The position numbers and the translations under genes are program-made. Under the pieces are notes generated by a model that did no database searches, was not told the origin of the DNA, and saw only the letters and a list, made by a program, of their open reading frames with translations. This document shows positions 9,053-17,862 of a stretch of 64,000 nucleotides of DNA, in pieces. Position 1 is the first letter of the stretch. Every line of letters starts with the position of its first letter. The stretch is from Yinghuangia elevatio (GTDB taxonomy: Bacteria; Actinomycetota; Actinomycetes; Streptomycetales; Streptomycetaceae): assembly GCF_040649515.1 (NCBI RefSeq), contig NZ_JBEZFP010000028.1, positions 18,309-82,308 of the forward strand, read 5' to 3'.

Positions 9053-10360
9053 TCAGCGACCGCCGCCGATGGTGCGGCGGGCGACTCCCGCCCACAGGTC
9101 CGGGTCGGTGACCCGGCGGCCGTCCACGAGTGCGCGTACGCCGGGGAACTGCTCGGCGGACAACGTGCGGTACTCCGCGTGGTCGGTCTGCACGATGACC
9201 GCGTCGACCGCGTCCCCCGCGTGGTAGGGCGCCAGACCCAGCGCGGTGATCTCGTCGTCCGCGTACATCGGGTCGGACACCAGTGCCTCGGCCCCCGCCG
9301 CGCGCAGCGCCTCCACGACCGGGAACACCCCGGAGAACGCGGTCTCCTTGACCGCACCCCGGTACGTGACACCCAGCACGGCGACGCGCGCCCCGCGCAG
9401 TCCCGTCCCGCCGCCGACCGACAGCATCCCGTCCAGCAGGCCGACCGCGTAGCCCGGCATGCCGGCGTTGGTGGTGCGGGCCGCCTTGACGATCGTGGCG
9501 TCCGGGTCGTTGAACGCGTAGAAGCGCGGGTAGACCGGGATGCAGTGGCCGCCGACCGCGACGCCGGGGCGGTGGATGTGGCTGTAGGGCTGCGAGTTGG
9601 ACGCCTCGATCACCGCGTAGATGTCGATGCCCACCGAGTCCGCGAAGCGCGCGAACTGGTTCGCCAGCCCGATGTTCACGTCGCGGTACGTCGTCTCCGC
9701 GAGCTTGGCGAGCTCCGCCGCCTCGGCACTGCCCATGTCCCACACGCCGTTGCCGCGCGCGAGGTCCGGGCGCTCGTCGAAGTCGAGCACCGCCTCGTAG
9801 AACTCGACGGACTTCTTGGCGCTGACCTCGTCGACACCGCCGACCAGCTTCGGGTAGCGGCGCAGGTCGGCGAAGATGCGGCCGGTCAGCACGCGTTCCG
9901 GGCTGTGGCACAGGAAGAAGTCGGTGCCGCAGGTCAGGCCGGACGCAGCCTCGAGCTGCGGCAGGAAGCGCTCGCGGGTGGTGTGCACCGGCAGCGTGGT
10001 CTCGTACGACACCAGCGTGCCCGGCTTGAGGCCCGCCGCGATCGCCGCCGTGGCGGCGTCCATGGCACGGAAGTCGGGGCGCGCCTCGGCGTCCACGACG
10101 ACCGGCACGACGACCACGACGTAGTCGCTCGCCGCGACCGCGGCCGTGGTGTCCGTGGTGGCGGTCAGCGCACCGGACTCGACGACCTTGCGCAGCCGCA
10201 CGTCGAGCTCCGCCTCGCCGGGGAAGGGCTCGACTCCCTTGTTGACCATTTCGACCGTGGCGGCGTTGACGTCGGCGCCGACCACCTCGTGGCCCTTGGC
10301 AGCGAACTGCACGGCAAGCGGGAGGCCGATCTTCCCGAGCGCGACGACACAGATCTTCAC
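9053..10360 (-). CDS. UDP-N-acetylhexosamine 6-dehydrogenase (WbpA/WecC type)
   Basis: Start at GTG 10360 (VKICVVALGKIGLP); 435 residues, the usual size for WbpA and WecC. The Rossmann loop is ALGKIGLP near residues 7-14. Central CHSPERVLTGR and the catalytic-Cys motif GGHCIPVYP (Cys near residue 270) mark the nucleotide-sugar 6-dehydrogenases that oxidise C6 to a carboxylate with two NAD+. The SPERV/GGHCIPVYP type favours N-acetylhexosamine over glucose substrates; a separate UDP-glucose type enzyme lies at 39962. With the 3-dehydrogenase, aminotransferase, acetyltransferase and 2-epimerase nearby it most likely acts on UDP-GlcNAc as the first step. UDP-ManNAc is the alternative substrate. 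Confidence 0.85.
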   Translation of the reverse strand: MKICVVALGKIGLPLAVQFAAKGHEVVGADVNAATVEMVNKGVEPFPGEAELDVRLRKVVESGALTATTDTTAAVAASDYVVVVVPVVVDAEARPDFRAMDAATAAIAAGLKPGTLVSYETTLPVHTTRERFLPQLEAASGLTCGTDFFLCHSPERVLTGRIFADLRRYPKLVGGVDEVSAKKSVEFYEAVLDFDERPDLARGNGVWDMGSAEAAELAKLAETTYRDVNIGLANQFARFADSVGIDIYAVIEASNSQPYSHIHRPGVAVGGHCIPVYPRFYAFNDPDATIVKAARTTNAGMPGYAVGLLDGMLSVGGGTGLRGARVAVLGVTYRGAVKETAFSGVFPVVEALRAAGAEALVSDPMYADDEITALGLAPYHAGDAVDAVIVQTDHAEYRTLSAEQFPGVRALVDGRRVTDPDLWAGVARRTIGGGR

Positions 10361-10517
10361 GATGCGCAAACCTTCGGTCGAGGTGGTCCAGACGGTGATC
10401 CGGTGCGGCCAGCGTACCGGCCGCATTTCCCCGGGGTCGAAGCCGCTGGTCGGGGCCGCGCGCGGATGATGCCCCGGCGCGCGGTCGGTGCGGGGCGCGT
10501 ACGTGGGGCGGGTCGGC

Positions 10518-11681
10518 TCAGGTGCGGTCGGCCAGCGCGGCGACGACCTTCTCGGCGGCGTGGCCGTCGCCGTAGGGGTGCCCGGTCACCGGCACCGGGG
10601 TGTCCCGCAGGACGGTGTCGGCCAGACCGGCGGGGTCGGGGCAGAGCCGATTCCAGCCCCCGTCGAGGGTCTCCGGCCACTCCGTCTCGGTACGCAGCGT
10701 CGTGCACGGGCGGCGCAGCAGGAAGACCTCCTTCTGCAGCCCCCCGGAGTCGGTCACCACGCCGCGCGAGCCGAGCACCGCGCGGACCATCTGCGGGTAC
10801 GGCAGCGGCCGCGTGACCCGCAGCGAGCCCTGCCGCAGCGGGATCCCGGCGGCGGCGGCCTTGTCGCGCAGGCGCGGGTGCGCCAGCAGCAGCACGGGCA
10901 GCGGAAGGGCCGCGAGCCCTTCGACGATGGCGCGCAGCCGATCCGGGTCGTCGGTGTTCTCGGCGCGGTGCACGGTCGCCACGAGGTAGCCGCGGCCGCC
11001 GAGTTCGTCGGCGAGGCCGCGGTCCTGCCACAGGTCCGGTGCGCCCGCGCCACCCACGGTCCCGGCCGGCGCCGCGGCGTGCGGCTCGTCCTCGCCCGGC
11101 AGTTCGAGCGGCTTGCCGTCCACCGCGTCGCGCACCCGCAGCAGGATGTCGGTCATCACGTCGCCGACCATCACGGTGCGCTCGGCGAGGCCCTCGCCCG
11201 CGAGGTTGCGCACCGCGAGGTCCGTGGGGGCCAGGAGCAGGTCCGCGGCGTGGTCGGTGAGCACGCGGTTGTGCTCCTCGGGCATCCGGCGGTTGTGCGA
11301 GCGCAGGCCCGCCTCCAGGTGCGCGAGCGGCAGGTGCAGCTTCACGGCGGACACCGCGGCGGCCAGAGTCGAGTTGGTGTCGCCGTACACGAGCACCCAG
11401 TCCGGGCGTTCCCCGCCGAATAGCGTGTCGCCGAGCAGCACGTCGTCCAGTGCCGCGAGCATCGCGCCGGTCTGCGCGCCGTGCCCGCCGGAGCCGATGC
11501 CGAGGTGCACGTCCGGCTTGGGGATGCGCAGGTCGGCGAAGAAGACGTCGGAGAGGTCGGCGTCGTAGTGCTGGCCGGTGTGCACGATGCGATGCTCGTG
11601 GCCGGTGCCGCGGAACGCCTCGGCCACCGCGGCCAGCTTGACGAATTGGGGGCGGGCGCCGACGACGCTGATGACCTTCAC
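10518..11681 (-). CDS. Non-hydrolysing UDP-N-acetylglucosamine 2-epimerase family (WecB/WbpI)
   Basis: GTG 11681 gives VKVISVVGARPQFVKLA at the N-terminus, the family's opening motif; 387 residues, normal length. Further landmarks are HTGQHYD, VYGDTNSTLA, HLEAGLRS, MPEEHNR and TDSGGLQKE. The enzyme inverts C2 of a UDP-2-acetamido sugar through elimination and re-addition of UDP. WecB uses UDP-GlcNAc; the close relative WbpI uses UDP-GlcNAc(3NAc)A. Because the 3-amino pathway genes are directly upstream, the WbpI role is the better guess. A terminator and its own leader (with an 8-bp hairpin at 11723-11744) separate it from those genes. Confidence 0.88.
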   Translation of the reverse strand: MKVISVVGARPQFVKLAAVAEAFRGTGHEHRIVHTGQHYDADLSDVFFADLRIPKPDVHLGIGSGGHGAQTGAMLAALDDVLLGDTLFGGERPDWVLVYGDTNSTLAAAVSAVKLHLPLAHLEAGLRSHNRRMPEEHNRVLTDHAADLLLAPTDLAVRNLAGEGLAERTVMVGDVMTDILLRVRDAVDGKPLELPGEDEPHAAAPAGTVGGAGAPDLWQDRGLADELGGRGYLVATVHRAENTDDPDRLRAIVEGLAALPLPVLLLAHPRLRDKAAAAGIPLRQGSLRVTRPLPYPQMVRAVLGSRGVVTDSGGLQKEVFLLRRPCTTLRTETEWPETLDGGWNRLCPDPAGLADTVLRDTPVPVTGHPYGDGHAAEKVVAALADRT

Positions 11682-11722
11682 GGAGCCAGCGTACGACGCC
11701 GGTTCGGTGCTCCCGGACCACG

Positions 11723-11744
11723 GCGGAGCGCTGGTACGCTCCGC
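11723..11744. other. Small hairpin in the epimerase leader
   Basis: Perfect 8-bp arms GCGGAGCG (11723-11730) and CGCTCCGC (11737-11744) with a 6-nt loop, 42 bp upstream of the epimerase start. It may be a leader structure or an operator. Confidence 0.3.
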
Positions 11745-11789
11745 AGTCGGTTCGGCACGCGGCGCACGCAGCGCGTGCACCGAAAACAC

Positions 11790-11823
11790 CATCGGCGGCC
11801 ACGGTGATCCGCGGCCGCCGATG
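11790..11823 (-). terminator. Rho-independent-like terminator after the 3-dehydrogenase gene
   Basis: Perfect 11-bp stem CATCGGCGGCC/GGCCGCCGATG with a 12-nt loop, starting 17 bp past the stop at 11840. On the minus strand the stem is followed by GTGTTTTCGG. It should end the transcript carrying the exporter and sugar genes. Confidence 0.7.
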
Positions 11824-11839
11824 TGTCGTGCTTCCCGGG

Positions 11840-12844
11840 TCAGGACTCCACGGAGACCGTGACGCCCTCGGACGCGGAGTCGAGCATCGCCTGCGCGACG
11901 ACGACGTTGACCAGGCCCTGGCGCATCGTGACGATGTCCGAGTCCTTGCCGAGGACCGCGTCGCGGAACGCCTCGTGCTCGGTCTGCAGCGGCTCGGGCT
12001 TGGAGATCGCGTACCGGATCATGTCGCCCTCGGACACGCCGCGGAAGTTCGACAGCGCCTCCCACTGCGTCATCATCTCGGCATTGTTGTGGAACGTCAG
12101 GTCGACGTTCAGCGTGTCCGCGATCAGGCAGCCGCGCTCGCCGGTCACTATCGTGACCCGCTCCTTCATCGGCGACAGCCAGTTCACCAGGTGGTTGGTG
12201 ACGGTGCCGTCGGCGAGCTGGCCGACGACGGCCACCAGGTCCTCGAAGTCGCGACCGCTCTTGTACGCCGTGCGCGCGGACACCGAGCGGTACGCCTGCC
12301 CGGTCACCCACGCGGTCAGGTCGATGTCGTGCGTCGCGAGGTCCTTGACCACGCCGACGTCCGAGATGCGGTTCGGGAACGGCCCCTGGCGGCGCGTGAC
12401 CACCTGGTAGACGCTGCCCAGCTGGCCGTCCTCCAGGCGCGCCCGCAGCTGCTGCAGTGCCGGGTTGTAGCGCTCGATGTGGCCGACCGCGCCGACCAGG
12501 CCGGCGGCCTCGAAGGCCTCGGCGACCTTGCGCGACGACGCGACGTCCTGTGCGAGCGGCTTCTCGACCAGCGCGTGCACGCCGGCGTTCGCGAGGGTCA
12601 GCCCGAGCTTCTCGTGGAACGCCGTCGGGGCGGCGACCACGCAGTAGTCGATGCCCAGGTCGATCAGCTGCTCGACGGTGTCGAAGCGCGGTACGCCCTG
12701 CGCCGCGCTGTGCGGGTCGCCCATCGGGTCCGCGACACCGACGAGTTCGACGCCCGCCAGGCGGCGCAGGACCCGGGCGTGGTGGCGGCCCATCATGCCG
12801 AGCCCGATCAGGCCGGCGCGGAGCGGTGCCGTCTCAGGACTCAT
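11840..12844 (-). CDS. Gfo/Idh/MocA oxidoreductase, probable UDP-GlcNAcA 3-dehydrogenase (WbpB/WlbA type)
   Basis: ATG 12844; 334 residues. N-terminal NAD-binding GLIGLGMMGRHHARVL (about 10-25), the family's VEKPLAQD lysine motif near 95, and GHIERYNPALQQLR, which closely matches the WlbA/WbpB group of sugar-nucleotide oxidoreductases, then KDLATHDIDL. These oxidise C3 of UDP-GlcNAc uronate before transamination. The aminotransferase and acetyltransferase that would act next lie immediately upstream on the same strand (43 bp away), which supports the assignment. Gfo/Idh/MocA members are diverse, so the substrate is context-based. Confidence 0.82.
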   Translation of the reverse strand: MSPETAPLRAGLIGLGMMGRHHARVLRRLAGVELVGVADPMGDPHSAAQGVPRFDTVEQLIDLGIDYCVVAAPTAFHEKLGLTLANAGVHALVEKPLAQDVASSRKVAEAFEAAGLVGAVGHIERYNPALQQLRARLEDGQLGSVYQVVTRRQGPFPNRISDVGVVKDLATHDIDLTAWVTGQAYRSVSARTAYKSGRDFEDLVAVVGQLADGTVTNHLVNWLSPMKERVTIVTGERGCLIADTLNVDLTFHNNAEMMTQWEALSNFRGVSEGDMIRYAISKPEPLQTEHEAFRDAVLGKDSDIVTMRQGLVNVVVAQAMLDSASEGVTVSVES

Positions 12845-12887
12845 GCCGTTTCCTCACTGCTCTGACCGGTGGGCCGGCTGTGCCCGC

Positions 12888-13976
12888 TCACTGTCCGACC
12901 ACCGCTTCGACGACGGTCTTGAGGTCGCCCTCGGACAGCGACGGGTGCACCGGCAGCGACAGGACCTCGCGGGCCGCCCGCTCGGTCTCCGGCAGATCCA
13001 GCGTCAGGCCGAAGGACGGGAGGCGGTGGATCGGCACCGGGTAGTAGACGCCGCTGCCGACGCCGCGCTCGGTGAGGCGCGCCGCGAACGCGTCGCGGCC
13101 GCCGGGGAACGCCTCGTCGGACACCCGGACGGTGTACTGGTGGTAGACGTGCGTGGCACCGGCCGCGACCGCCGGGGTGACGATGCCCGACCCGGCGATG
13201 CCGGCGTCGAGGTACGCGGCGTTGGCGCGGCGCTGCTCGGTCCAGCCGGCGAGGCGGCCGAGCTGGACGCGGCCGATCGCCGCGTGCAGGTCGGTCATCC
13301 GCATGTTGAAGCCGACGACCTCGTTCTCGTACCGCTTCTCCATGCCCTGGTTGCGCAGCAGGCGCAGCTTGCGGGCGATCTCCGGGTCGTCGGTGACGAC
13401 CATGCCGCCTTCACCGGAGGTCATGTTCTTGGTGGGGTACAGGCTGAAGACCGCGGTCTTGCCGAAGGCGCCCACGGGGGTGCCGTGCAGTGCGGCGGCG
13501 TGCGCCTGGCAGGCGTCCTCGATGATCGCGAGGCCGTGGCGCTCGGCGATCTCGCCCAGGCGCACCATGTCGGCGGGGTGGCCGTACAGGTGGACCGGCA
13601 TGATCGCGGCGGTGCGCGGCGTGATCGCGGCCTCGACGGCGGCCGGGTCGATGCAGAAGTGGTCCGGTTCGACGTCCACGAAGACCGGGGTCGCGCCGAC
13701 CAGCGCGACGACGTTGGCGGTCGCCGCGAAGCTGAACGACGGCACGATCACCTCGTCGCCCGGGCCGATGCCCATGGCGATCAGGGCCAGGTGCAGGCCG
13801 GAGGTTCCGGAGTTGACCGCGACCGAGGTACGGCCGGCGACGATCTGCGCGAACTCCTGCTCGAACGCCGCGACCTCGGGACCCTGGGCGACCATGCCGC
13901 TGCGCAGCACCCGGTCGACCGCCTCACGCTCCTCCGCGCCGAAGAACGGCGCCGCGGCGGGGATGGTTCCGGCCAT
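12888..13976 (-). CDS. DegT/DnrJ/EryC1/StrS family PLP aminotransferase (WbpE/WlbC type)
   Basis: ATG 13976 (MAGTIPAAAP) overlaps the acetyltransferase stop by one base (TGATG), so translation is probably coupled; 362 residues, standard length. Motifs: SGTSGLHLAL for phosphate binding, EDACQAH, and FSLYPTKNMTSGEGG with the Schiff-base lysine in TKNM. Such enzymes put an amino group on a keto-sugar nucleotide using glutamate. In the WbpBED pathway it converts the 3-keto product of the neighbouring oxidoreductase to UDP-GlcNAc(3N)A. The family is certain, the position of amination inferred from neighbours. Confidence 0.88.
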   Translation of the reverse strand: MAGTIPAAAPFFGAEEREAVDRVLRSGMVAQGPEVAAFEQEFAQIVAGRTSVAVNSGTSGLHLALIAMGIGPGDEVIVPSFSFAATANVVALVGATPVFVDVEPDHFCIDPAAVEAAITPRTAAIMPVHLYGHPADMVRLGEIAERHGLAIIEDACQAHAAALHGTPVGAFGKTAVFSLYPTKNMTSGEGGMVVTDDPEIARKLRLLRNQGMEKRYENEVVGFNMRMTDLHAAIGRVQLGRLAGWTEQRRANAAYLDAGIAGSGIVTPAVAAGATHVYHQYTVRVSDEAFPGGRDAFAARLTERGVGSGVYYPVPIHRLPSFGLTLDLPETERAAREVLSLPVHPSLSEGDLKTVVEAVVGQ

Positions 13977-14659
13977 CAGGGGGTTACCTCCGAAAGGGTT
14001 TCGTCGATCTCGATATAGCGCGCACCGGTTTCCGGGCACACCCAACGCCGCGCGACCGGGGTCTGGCCGCCGCGGTGCTCCCCCGTTTGCTGTTCGACCT
14101 GCTGCTCCGCCTCGGCCTGCTCCTCGACCAGCGGGAGCCCGGCCTTGCCCACCCACTTCACGCGCTTCGCCGGCACCCCGGCGACCAGCGCGTAGTCCGG
14201 TACGTCGCGTGTCACCACGGCGCCCGCGGCGACCAGCGCCCAGCGCCCGACGGTGACGCCGGCGACGAGCACGGCGCGCGCGCCGATGGCGGCGCCGGTC
14301 CGCACGGTGACGCCCTTGGCGTCCCAGTCACCCCCGCGCTTGAGGGTTCCCTCCGGGTTGACCGAGCGAGGATACACGTCGTTGGTCAGCACGGCGGCGG
14401 GGCCGATGAAGACCCCGTCCTCGAGCCGGGCGGGCTCGTAGACGAGCGCGTAGTTCTGCAGCTTCACGTTGTCGCCGAGCTGCACGTCGGGGCCGACGTA
14501 CGCGCCGCGGCCGATGATGCAGCCCGAGCCGAGCACGGCACCCTCACGCACCTGCGCGAGGTGCCAGATGATCGTCCCGGCACCGATCTTGGCCCGGTCG
14601 TCGACATCGGCGCTCGGCATGACGCTTACAGCGGAAGGGTCGGTGCCCGTGGACTCCAC
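13976..14659 (-). CDS. Left-handed beta-helix N-acetyltransferase (WbpD/WlbB type)
   Basis: GTG 14659 sits 6 bp behind AGGAG; 227 residues. Residues 15-165 are hexapeptide repeats typical of a left-handed beta-helix (KIGAGTIIWHLAQVREGAVL, GAYVGPDVQLGDNVKL, TGAAIGARAVLVAGVTVG), closing with the DYALVAGVPAKRVKWVG motif seen in sugar-nucleotide acetyltransferases. The WHLAQ segment and ALVYEPA/NDVYPR loops match the WbpD/WlbB group, which acetylate the 3-amino group of UDP-GlcNAc(3N)A from acetyl-CoA. A Glu/Gln-rich linker and a short WVCPETGARY tail follow. One-base overlap with the aminotransferase start. Confidence 0.86.
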   Translation of the reverse strand: MESTGTDPSAVSVMPSADVDDRAKIGAGTIIWHLAQVREGAVLGSGCIIGRGAYVGPDVQLGDNVKLQNYALVYEPARLEDGVFIGPAAVLTNDVYPRSVNPEGTLKRGGDWDAKGVTVRTGAAIGARAVLVAGVTVGRWALVAAGAVVTRDVPDYALVAGVPAKRVKWVGKAGLPLVEEQAEAEQQVEQQTGEHRGGQTPVARRWVCPETGARYIEIDETLSEVTP

Positions 14660-14684
14660 TCAGCGCTCCTCAGTCTCGTCAGGG

Positions 14685-15833
14685 TCAGCGCTCGGCGGCA
14701 CGGACAAGATCACTTATGGTGCGGGCGAGTTCGTCGGAGGGTGACACCCCGGCGAGATGGCGAGCGGTCCACTCGAGTGCGGCCTCGCGCATCACGCAAA
14801 GCTCCTCGGGGTGGTCGGCCCAGTCGCGCAGGACCCGCCCCGCGTCCTCGGCGTCGCGGACAACCCGACCCGCCCCGGACTCGCCCACGATCCTAGCCAT
14901 ACGCGGGAGGGGGGTCGCCACCACGGCGAGTCCGCTTCCCAGGTATTCGTACAGCTTTGTGGGGACCGCCTCGCGGAATGCGGGCGTGTCGTCGAGCAGT
15001 GCGAATCCCACCCACGCGCCGCGGGCGAACCGCCATGCCGCCTCCGGCGACAGCCGGCCGTGCAGCCGGACCCGCTTGGCGGCCGGCGAGGACCGGCGCC
15101 ACTCCTCCAGCCACACCTTGTCGGTGCCGGCGACCGGGCCGACTATGTCGAGCTCCCACGGGTCCGCGGCCTCGACAGCGGCGAGCATCGTGGCCAGCCC
15201 GCGCGAGCGGCGCACGTCGCCGATGTACAGGGCGCGGGGGGTGGGGTCGAGTTCCCCGGGCTCCGGCAGGTAGCCCATGTCGGGGAGGTTCTTGACCACC
15301 AGGCGGCTGCGCGCGGCGAGCGGCGGGACGTGGTCGTCGGCCACCACGGTGAGGTCGGCGCGGCCGGTGACGGCCGTGCACAGGCGGACCAGGGACTCCC
15401 CGGCCCGCCCCTTCCAACTGCTGCCCCACGGGCGGTCGCGCAGCAGTTTGAGGTAGTCCTCGTGCACGTCGACCGCGAGTCGGCCGCGGCGCAGCAGCCG
15501 GGCGGCGGCGGCGGTCGGGACCAGGTCGGGGTCCAGGGTTATGACGACCTTGCCACGTGCCTTGAAGGGCACGGTCAGGTCGCGGCGGGCCCGGTCGATG
15601 GCGCCGCCGCGCGCACCGAGCGAGACGATGCGCGCGCCGAGCGGTCCGCCGGCCGGGTCGCCGAGGGCGATGACCTCGACGGTCAGGCCCGCCCGGATGA
15701 GGGCCGCCGCGGTGCGGTGCAGTCGCGCGTCGGCGACGTCGTGGCCGGAGCTGATGATGCTGACGTCGATCGGGGTGCGGTCACCCGGCGTGCGGCCGGC
15801 CGCACTGCTGGTCTCGCTGGTGGCGTCGGTCAT
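14685..15833 (-). CDS. Glycosyltransferase, GT-B fold (GT4-like)
   Basis: ATG 15833, 10 bp after the ABC ATPase stop; 382 residues. The N-terminal half has Rossmann strands and a VDVHEDY motif; the C-terminal half has ALYIGDVRRSRGLATMLAAV, ELDIVGPVAG, HGRLSPEAAW and PTKLYEYLGSGLAVVATP, the donor-binding region of GT4 enzymes with the conserved Glu in KLYEYL. No membrane segment, so it should add a sugar to the lipid-linked polymer in the cytoplasm. Its place between the exporter and the acetamido-uronic acid genes suggests it uses that sugar, but donor and acceptor cannot be read from sequence. Confidence 0.82.
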   Translation of the reverse strand: MTDATSETSSAAGRTPGDRTPIDVSIISSGHDVADARLHRTAAALIRAGLTVEVIALGDPAGGPLGARIVSLGARGGAIDRARRDLTVPFKARGKVVITLDPDLVPTAAAARLLRRGRLAVDVHEDYLKLLRDRPWGSSWKGRAGESLVRLCTAVTGRADLTVVADDHVPPLAARSRLVVKNLPDMGYLPEPGELDPTPRALYIGDVRRSRGLATMLAAVEAADPWELDIVGPVAGTDKVWLEEWRRSSPAAKRVRLHGRLSPEAAWRFARGAWVGFALLDDTPAFREAVPTKLYEYLGSGLAVVATPLPRMARIVGESGAGRVVRDAEDAGRVLRDWADHPEELCVMREAALEWTARHLAGVSPSDELARTISDLVRAAER

Positions 15834-15843
15834 GGCCTCTGGA

Positions 15844-16671
15844 TCAGACGTCTTCCATCGCGAACGCCTCTTCGCCGACCTCGAGGAAGCGCATGTACTC
15901 CCCGATGATCGTCTCCGGGTCGCCCTGGTCCATCAGCTTCCCCTTGTGCAACCAGAGGCAGTGGTTCGCCATCTCGCGCACCGATGCCATGCCGTGGCTG
16001 ACAAGGATGATCGTCCTTGCCGCCCGGCACAGTTCGTCCATCTTGGCGGCGGCCTTGCGCTTGAACCGCGCGTCGCCCGCCGAGAGTGCCTCGTCGACGA
16101 GCAGGATGTCCGGGTCCATGTGCACGCCGACGGAGAACGCCAGGCGCTGGTACATACCGGACGAGTAGGACTTCATGGGCATGTCCATGAACTCGCCCAG
16201 TTCCGCGAAGTCCGCGATCTCCTCGTACTTGGCCTGCACGTCCGCCTCGCTCTTGCCCTGCGCGAGACCGCCGAGGATGACGTTCTCGCGCCCGGTGAGC
16301 TGGCTGTTGAAGCCGACGCCCAGCGCGAGCAGGGTGCTGACCCGGCCGTGCACCTCGATGCGGCCCCGGGTGGGCGGCAGGATGCCGGCGATGGCGCGCA
16401 GCATGGTCGACTTGCCGGCGCCGTTGGCACCGACCACGCCGAGCACCGTGCCGTGGTTGATGCTCCACGAGACGTCCTTGACCGCCTCGATCTCCTTGAT
16501 CATCCGCTCGCGACGGCCCACGCGCTTGATCGCGCTCTTGAGCGTCGGCACCTTCTCGACCGAGGTGCGGTAGGTGATCGCCAGGTTCTCGACCTTGACC
16601 GCGAGCGGCTGGTCGCGCGGGTCGGGACGGGCGGGACCGGCGGCCTCGCCCGGGGCGGCGGCGTCGGACAC
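15844..16671 (-). CDS. Polysaccharide/teichoic acid ABC exporter, ATP-binding subunit (TagH/Wzt type)
   Basis: Start set at GTG 16671 (VSDAAAPGE) because GGAG lies 6 bp upstream and this leaves 22 bp after the permease stop; GTG 16716 and 16746 would overlap the permease. About 275 residues. Walker A is GANGAGKST, the signature YSSGMYQRLAFS, Walker B DILLVDEAL, and the switch His is in LVSHGMAS. The sequence class (VGFNSQLTGRENV, sparse C-terminal domain) is that of O-antigen and teichoic-acid exporters. With the permease it would flip undecaprenyl-linked polymer to the outer face of the membrane. Confidence 0.93.
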   Translation of the reverse strand: MSDAAAPGEAAGPARPDPRDQPLAVKVENLAITYRTSVEKVPTLKSAIKRVGRRERMIKEIEAVKDVSWSINHGTVLGVVGANGAGKSTMLRAIAGILPPTRGRIEVHGRVSTLLALGVGFNSQLTGRENVILGGLAQGKSEADVQAKYEEIADFAELGEFMDMPMKSYSSGMYQRLAFSVGVHMDPDILLVDEALSAGDARFKRKAAAKMDELCRAARTIILVSHGMASVREMANHCLWLHKGKLMDQGDPETIIGEYMRFLEVGEEAFAMEDV

Positions 16672-16693
16672 GGCGGACTCCAGGACCTCGGGG

Positions 16694-17599
16694 TCAGATG
16701 CGGTAGGCAAATTCACGCTCCCGGGACAGGAAGAACCAGGCTCCACCGAACAGGGCCACGACCGCCCAGGCCGTGCCGTACAACATGAGCATCCCGTCGG
16801 GCGCCCGGTTCTCCAGGATGACCTGGTTCCAGGAACCGATGATCGGGTACAGCGGGTTGACCTTGAAGATCCACAGCAGCCACTCGTTGCCCGCGAGCTT
16901 CTCCCTGGCCTGCTCGACGGTGAACAGCACCGGCGACAGGTAGATCCAGATCCGCAGCGCGTACGGCAGGAGGCTCGCGGTGTCGCGGAAGTAGACCGCC
17001 ATCGCCGCGAAGAACAGCCCGCAGCCGAAACTGAATACGGTCTGGATCACGAAGATGGGGATCAGCCACGTGAACGCGATGCCGACGGAGCGCCCGGCGG
17101 CGAAGTGCGCGATGGCGTACACCACGAGCGTCGGCCAGTACATCATGAAGGACGAGAACAGCGAGGAAAGCGGAAGCAACGCCTTCGGAAACGCCATGTT
17201 CATGATCATCTTGCCGCCGCCGGTGATCGACGTCGACGACAGCTGCACGATGTTGCGCGTGTAGTAGTACGAGAACAAGCCGCAGAGGATGAGGGTGAAG
17301 CCCTTCATCGCCCCGCCCTCGTGCGATCCGGTCAGGACCGTCACGAGCATGAAGTAGACGGCGGCCAGCAGCAGCGGGTTGATCACCAGCCACAGCTGCC
17401 CGAACACCGTCTCGTAGTTGCGGCCCTTCAGGGTCGCGTGGGCCATGCGGTACGCAAAGCGTCTCCGCTGCCCCAGGTCGTGCATATACGTCTTGAGCGG
17501 AGGCAGGTGGGCGGTGTACGGCTCGTATACGTGCACTGGCACGCTCTCGGCCGCACGGCTCTTCTTCGCCACCTGCGCCTCGGCATCCATGACCGCCAC
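16694..17599 (-). CDS. Polysaccharide ABC exporter permease (TagG/Wzm, ABC-2 type)
   Basis: Start chosen at GTG 17599, 9 bp behind AGGAG; ATG 17590 is close, and a longer frame reaches 17716. About 301 residues. Six membrane segments are visible, including LWLVINPLLLAAVYFMLVTV, FTLILCGLFSYYY and a late YLSPVLF element, and the typical NPLYPII loop near the C-terminus. This is the membrane half of the exporter encoded with the following ATPase. No long C-terminal carbohydrate-recognition domain is present on the ATPase, so export is probably not coupled to chain-end capping. First gene of the leftward exporter/sugar transcript. Confidence 0.93.
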   Translation of the reverse strand: MAVMDAEAQVAKKSRAAESVPVHVYEPYTAHLPPLKTYMHDLGQRRRFAYRMAHATLKGRNYETVFGQLWLVINPLLLAAVYFMLVTVLTGSHEGGAMKGFTLILCGLFSYYYTRNIVQLSSTSITGGGKMIMNMAFPKALLPLSSLFSSFMMYWPTLVVYAIAHFAAGRSVGIAFTWLIPIFVIQTVFSFGCGLFFAAMAVYFRDTASLLPYALRIWIYLSPVLFTVEQAREKLAGNEWLLWIFKVNPLYPIIGSWNQVILENRAPDGMLMLYGTAWAVVALFGGAWFFLSREREFAYRI

Positions 17600-17668
17600 T
17601 ACCGGCTTCTCCTCGGCTGCGGGGTACACCCCTCGGAACTGACGACCGCGAACCGCTCCGTACGGGTG

Positions 17669-17695
17669 GATACCGACGATACCGGTGATACCGGT
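17669..17695. repeat. Three tandem 9-bp repeats before the exporter permease
   Basis: GATACCGAC, GATACCGGT, GATACCGGT stand head to tail in the 263-bp gap upstream of the permease. The frame stays open here, so they could also encode an N-terminal Gly-Ile-rich extension if a farther start is used. Confidence 0.5.
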
Positions 17696-17862
17696 CGGGG
17701 GCTGTGGTCGGAGCACACACGGACGTCCCGACGTTCGGACGGCCGCGCGGCGGCGCCGCCGAGGTTACCGGATTCCTTGATCGCCCATCGATCGCGGACC
17801 ATCCGGATCATGCACACTCCTCAGCGTCACAGTCGTCCCTGGCAGCTCACTTGGTTCCCGGA

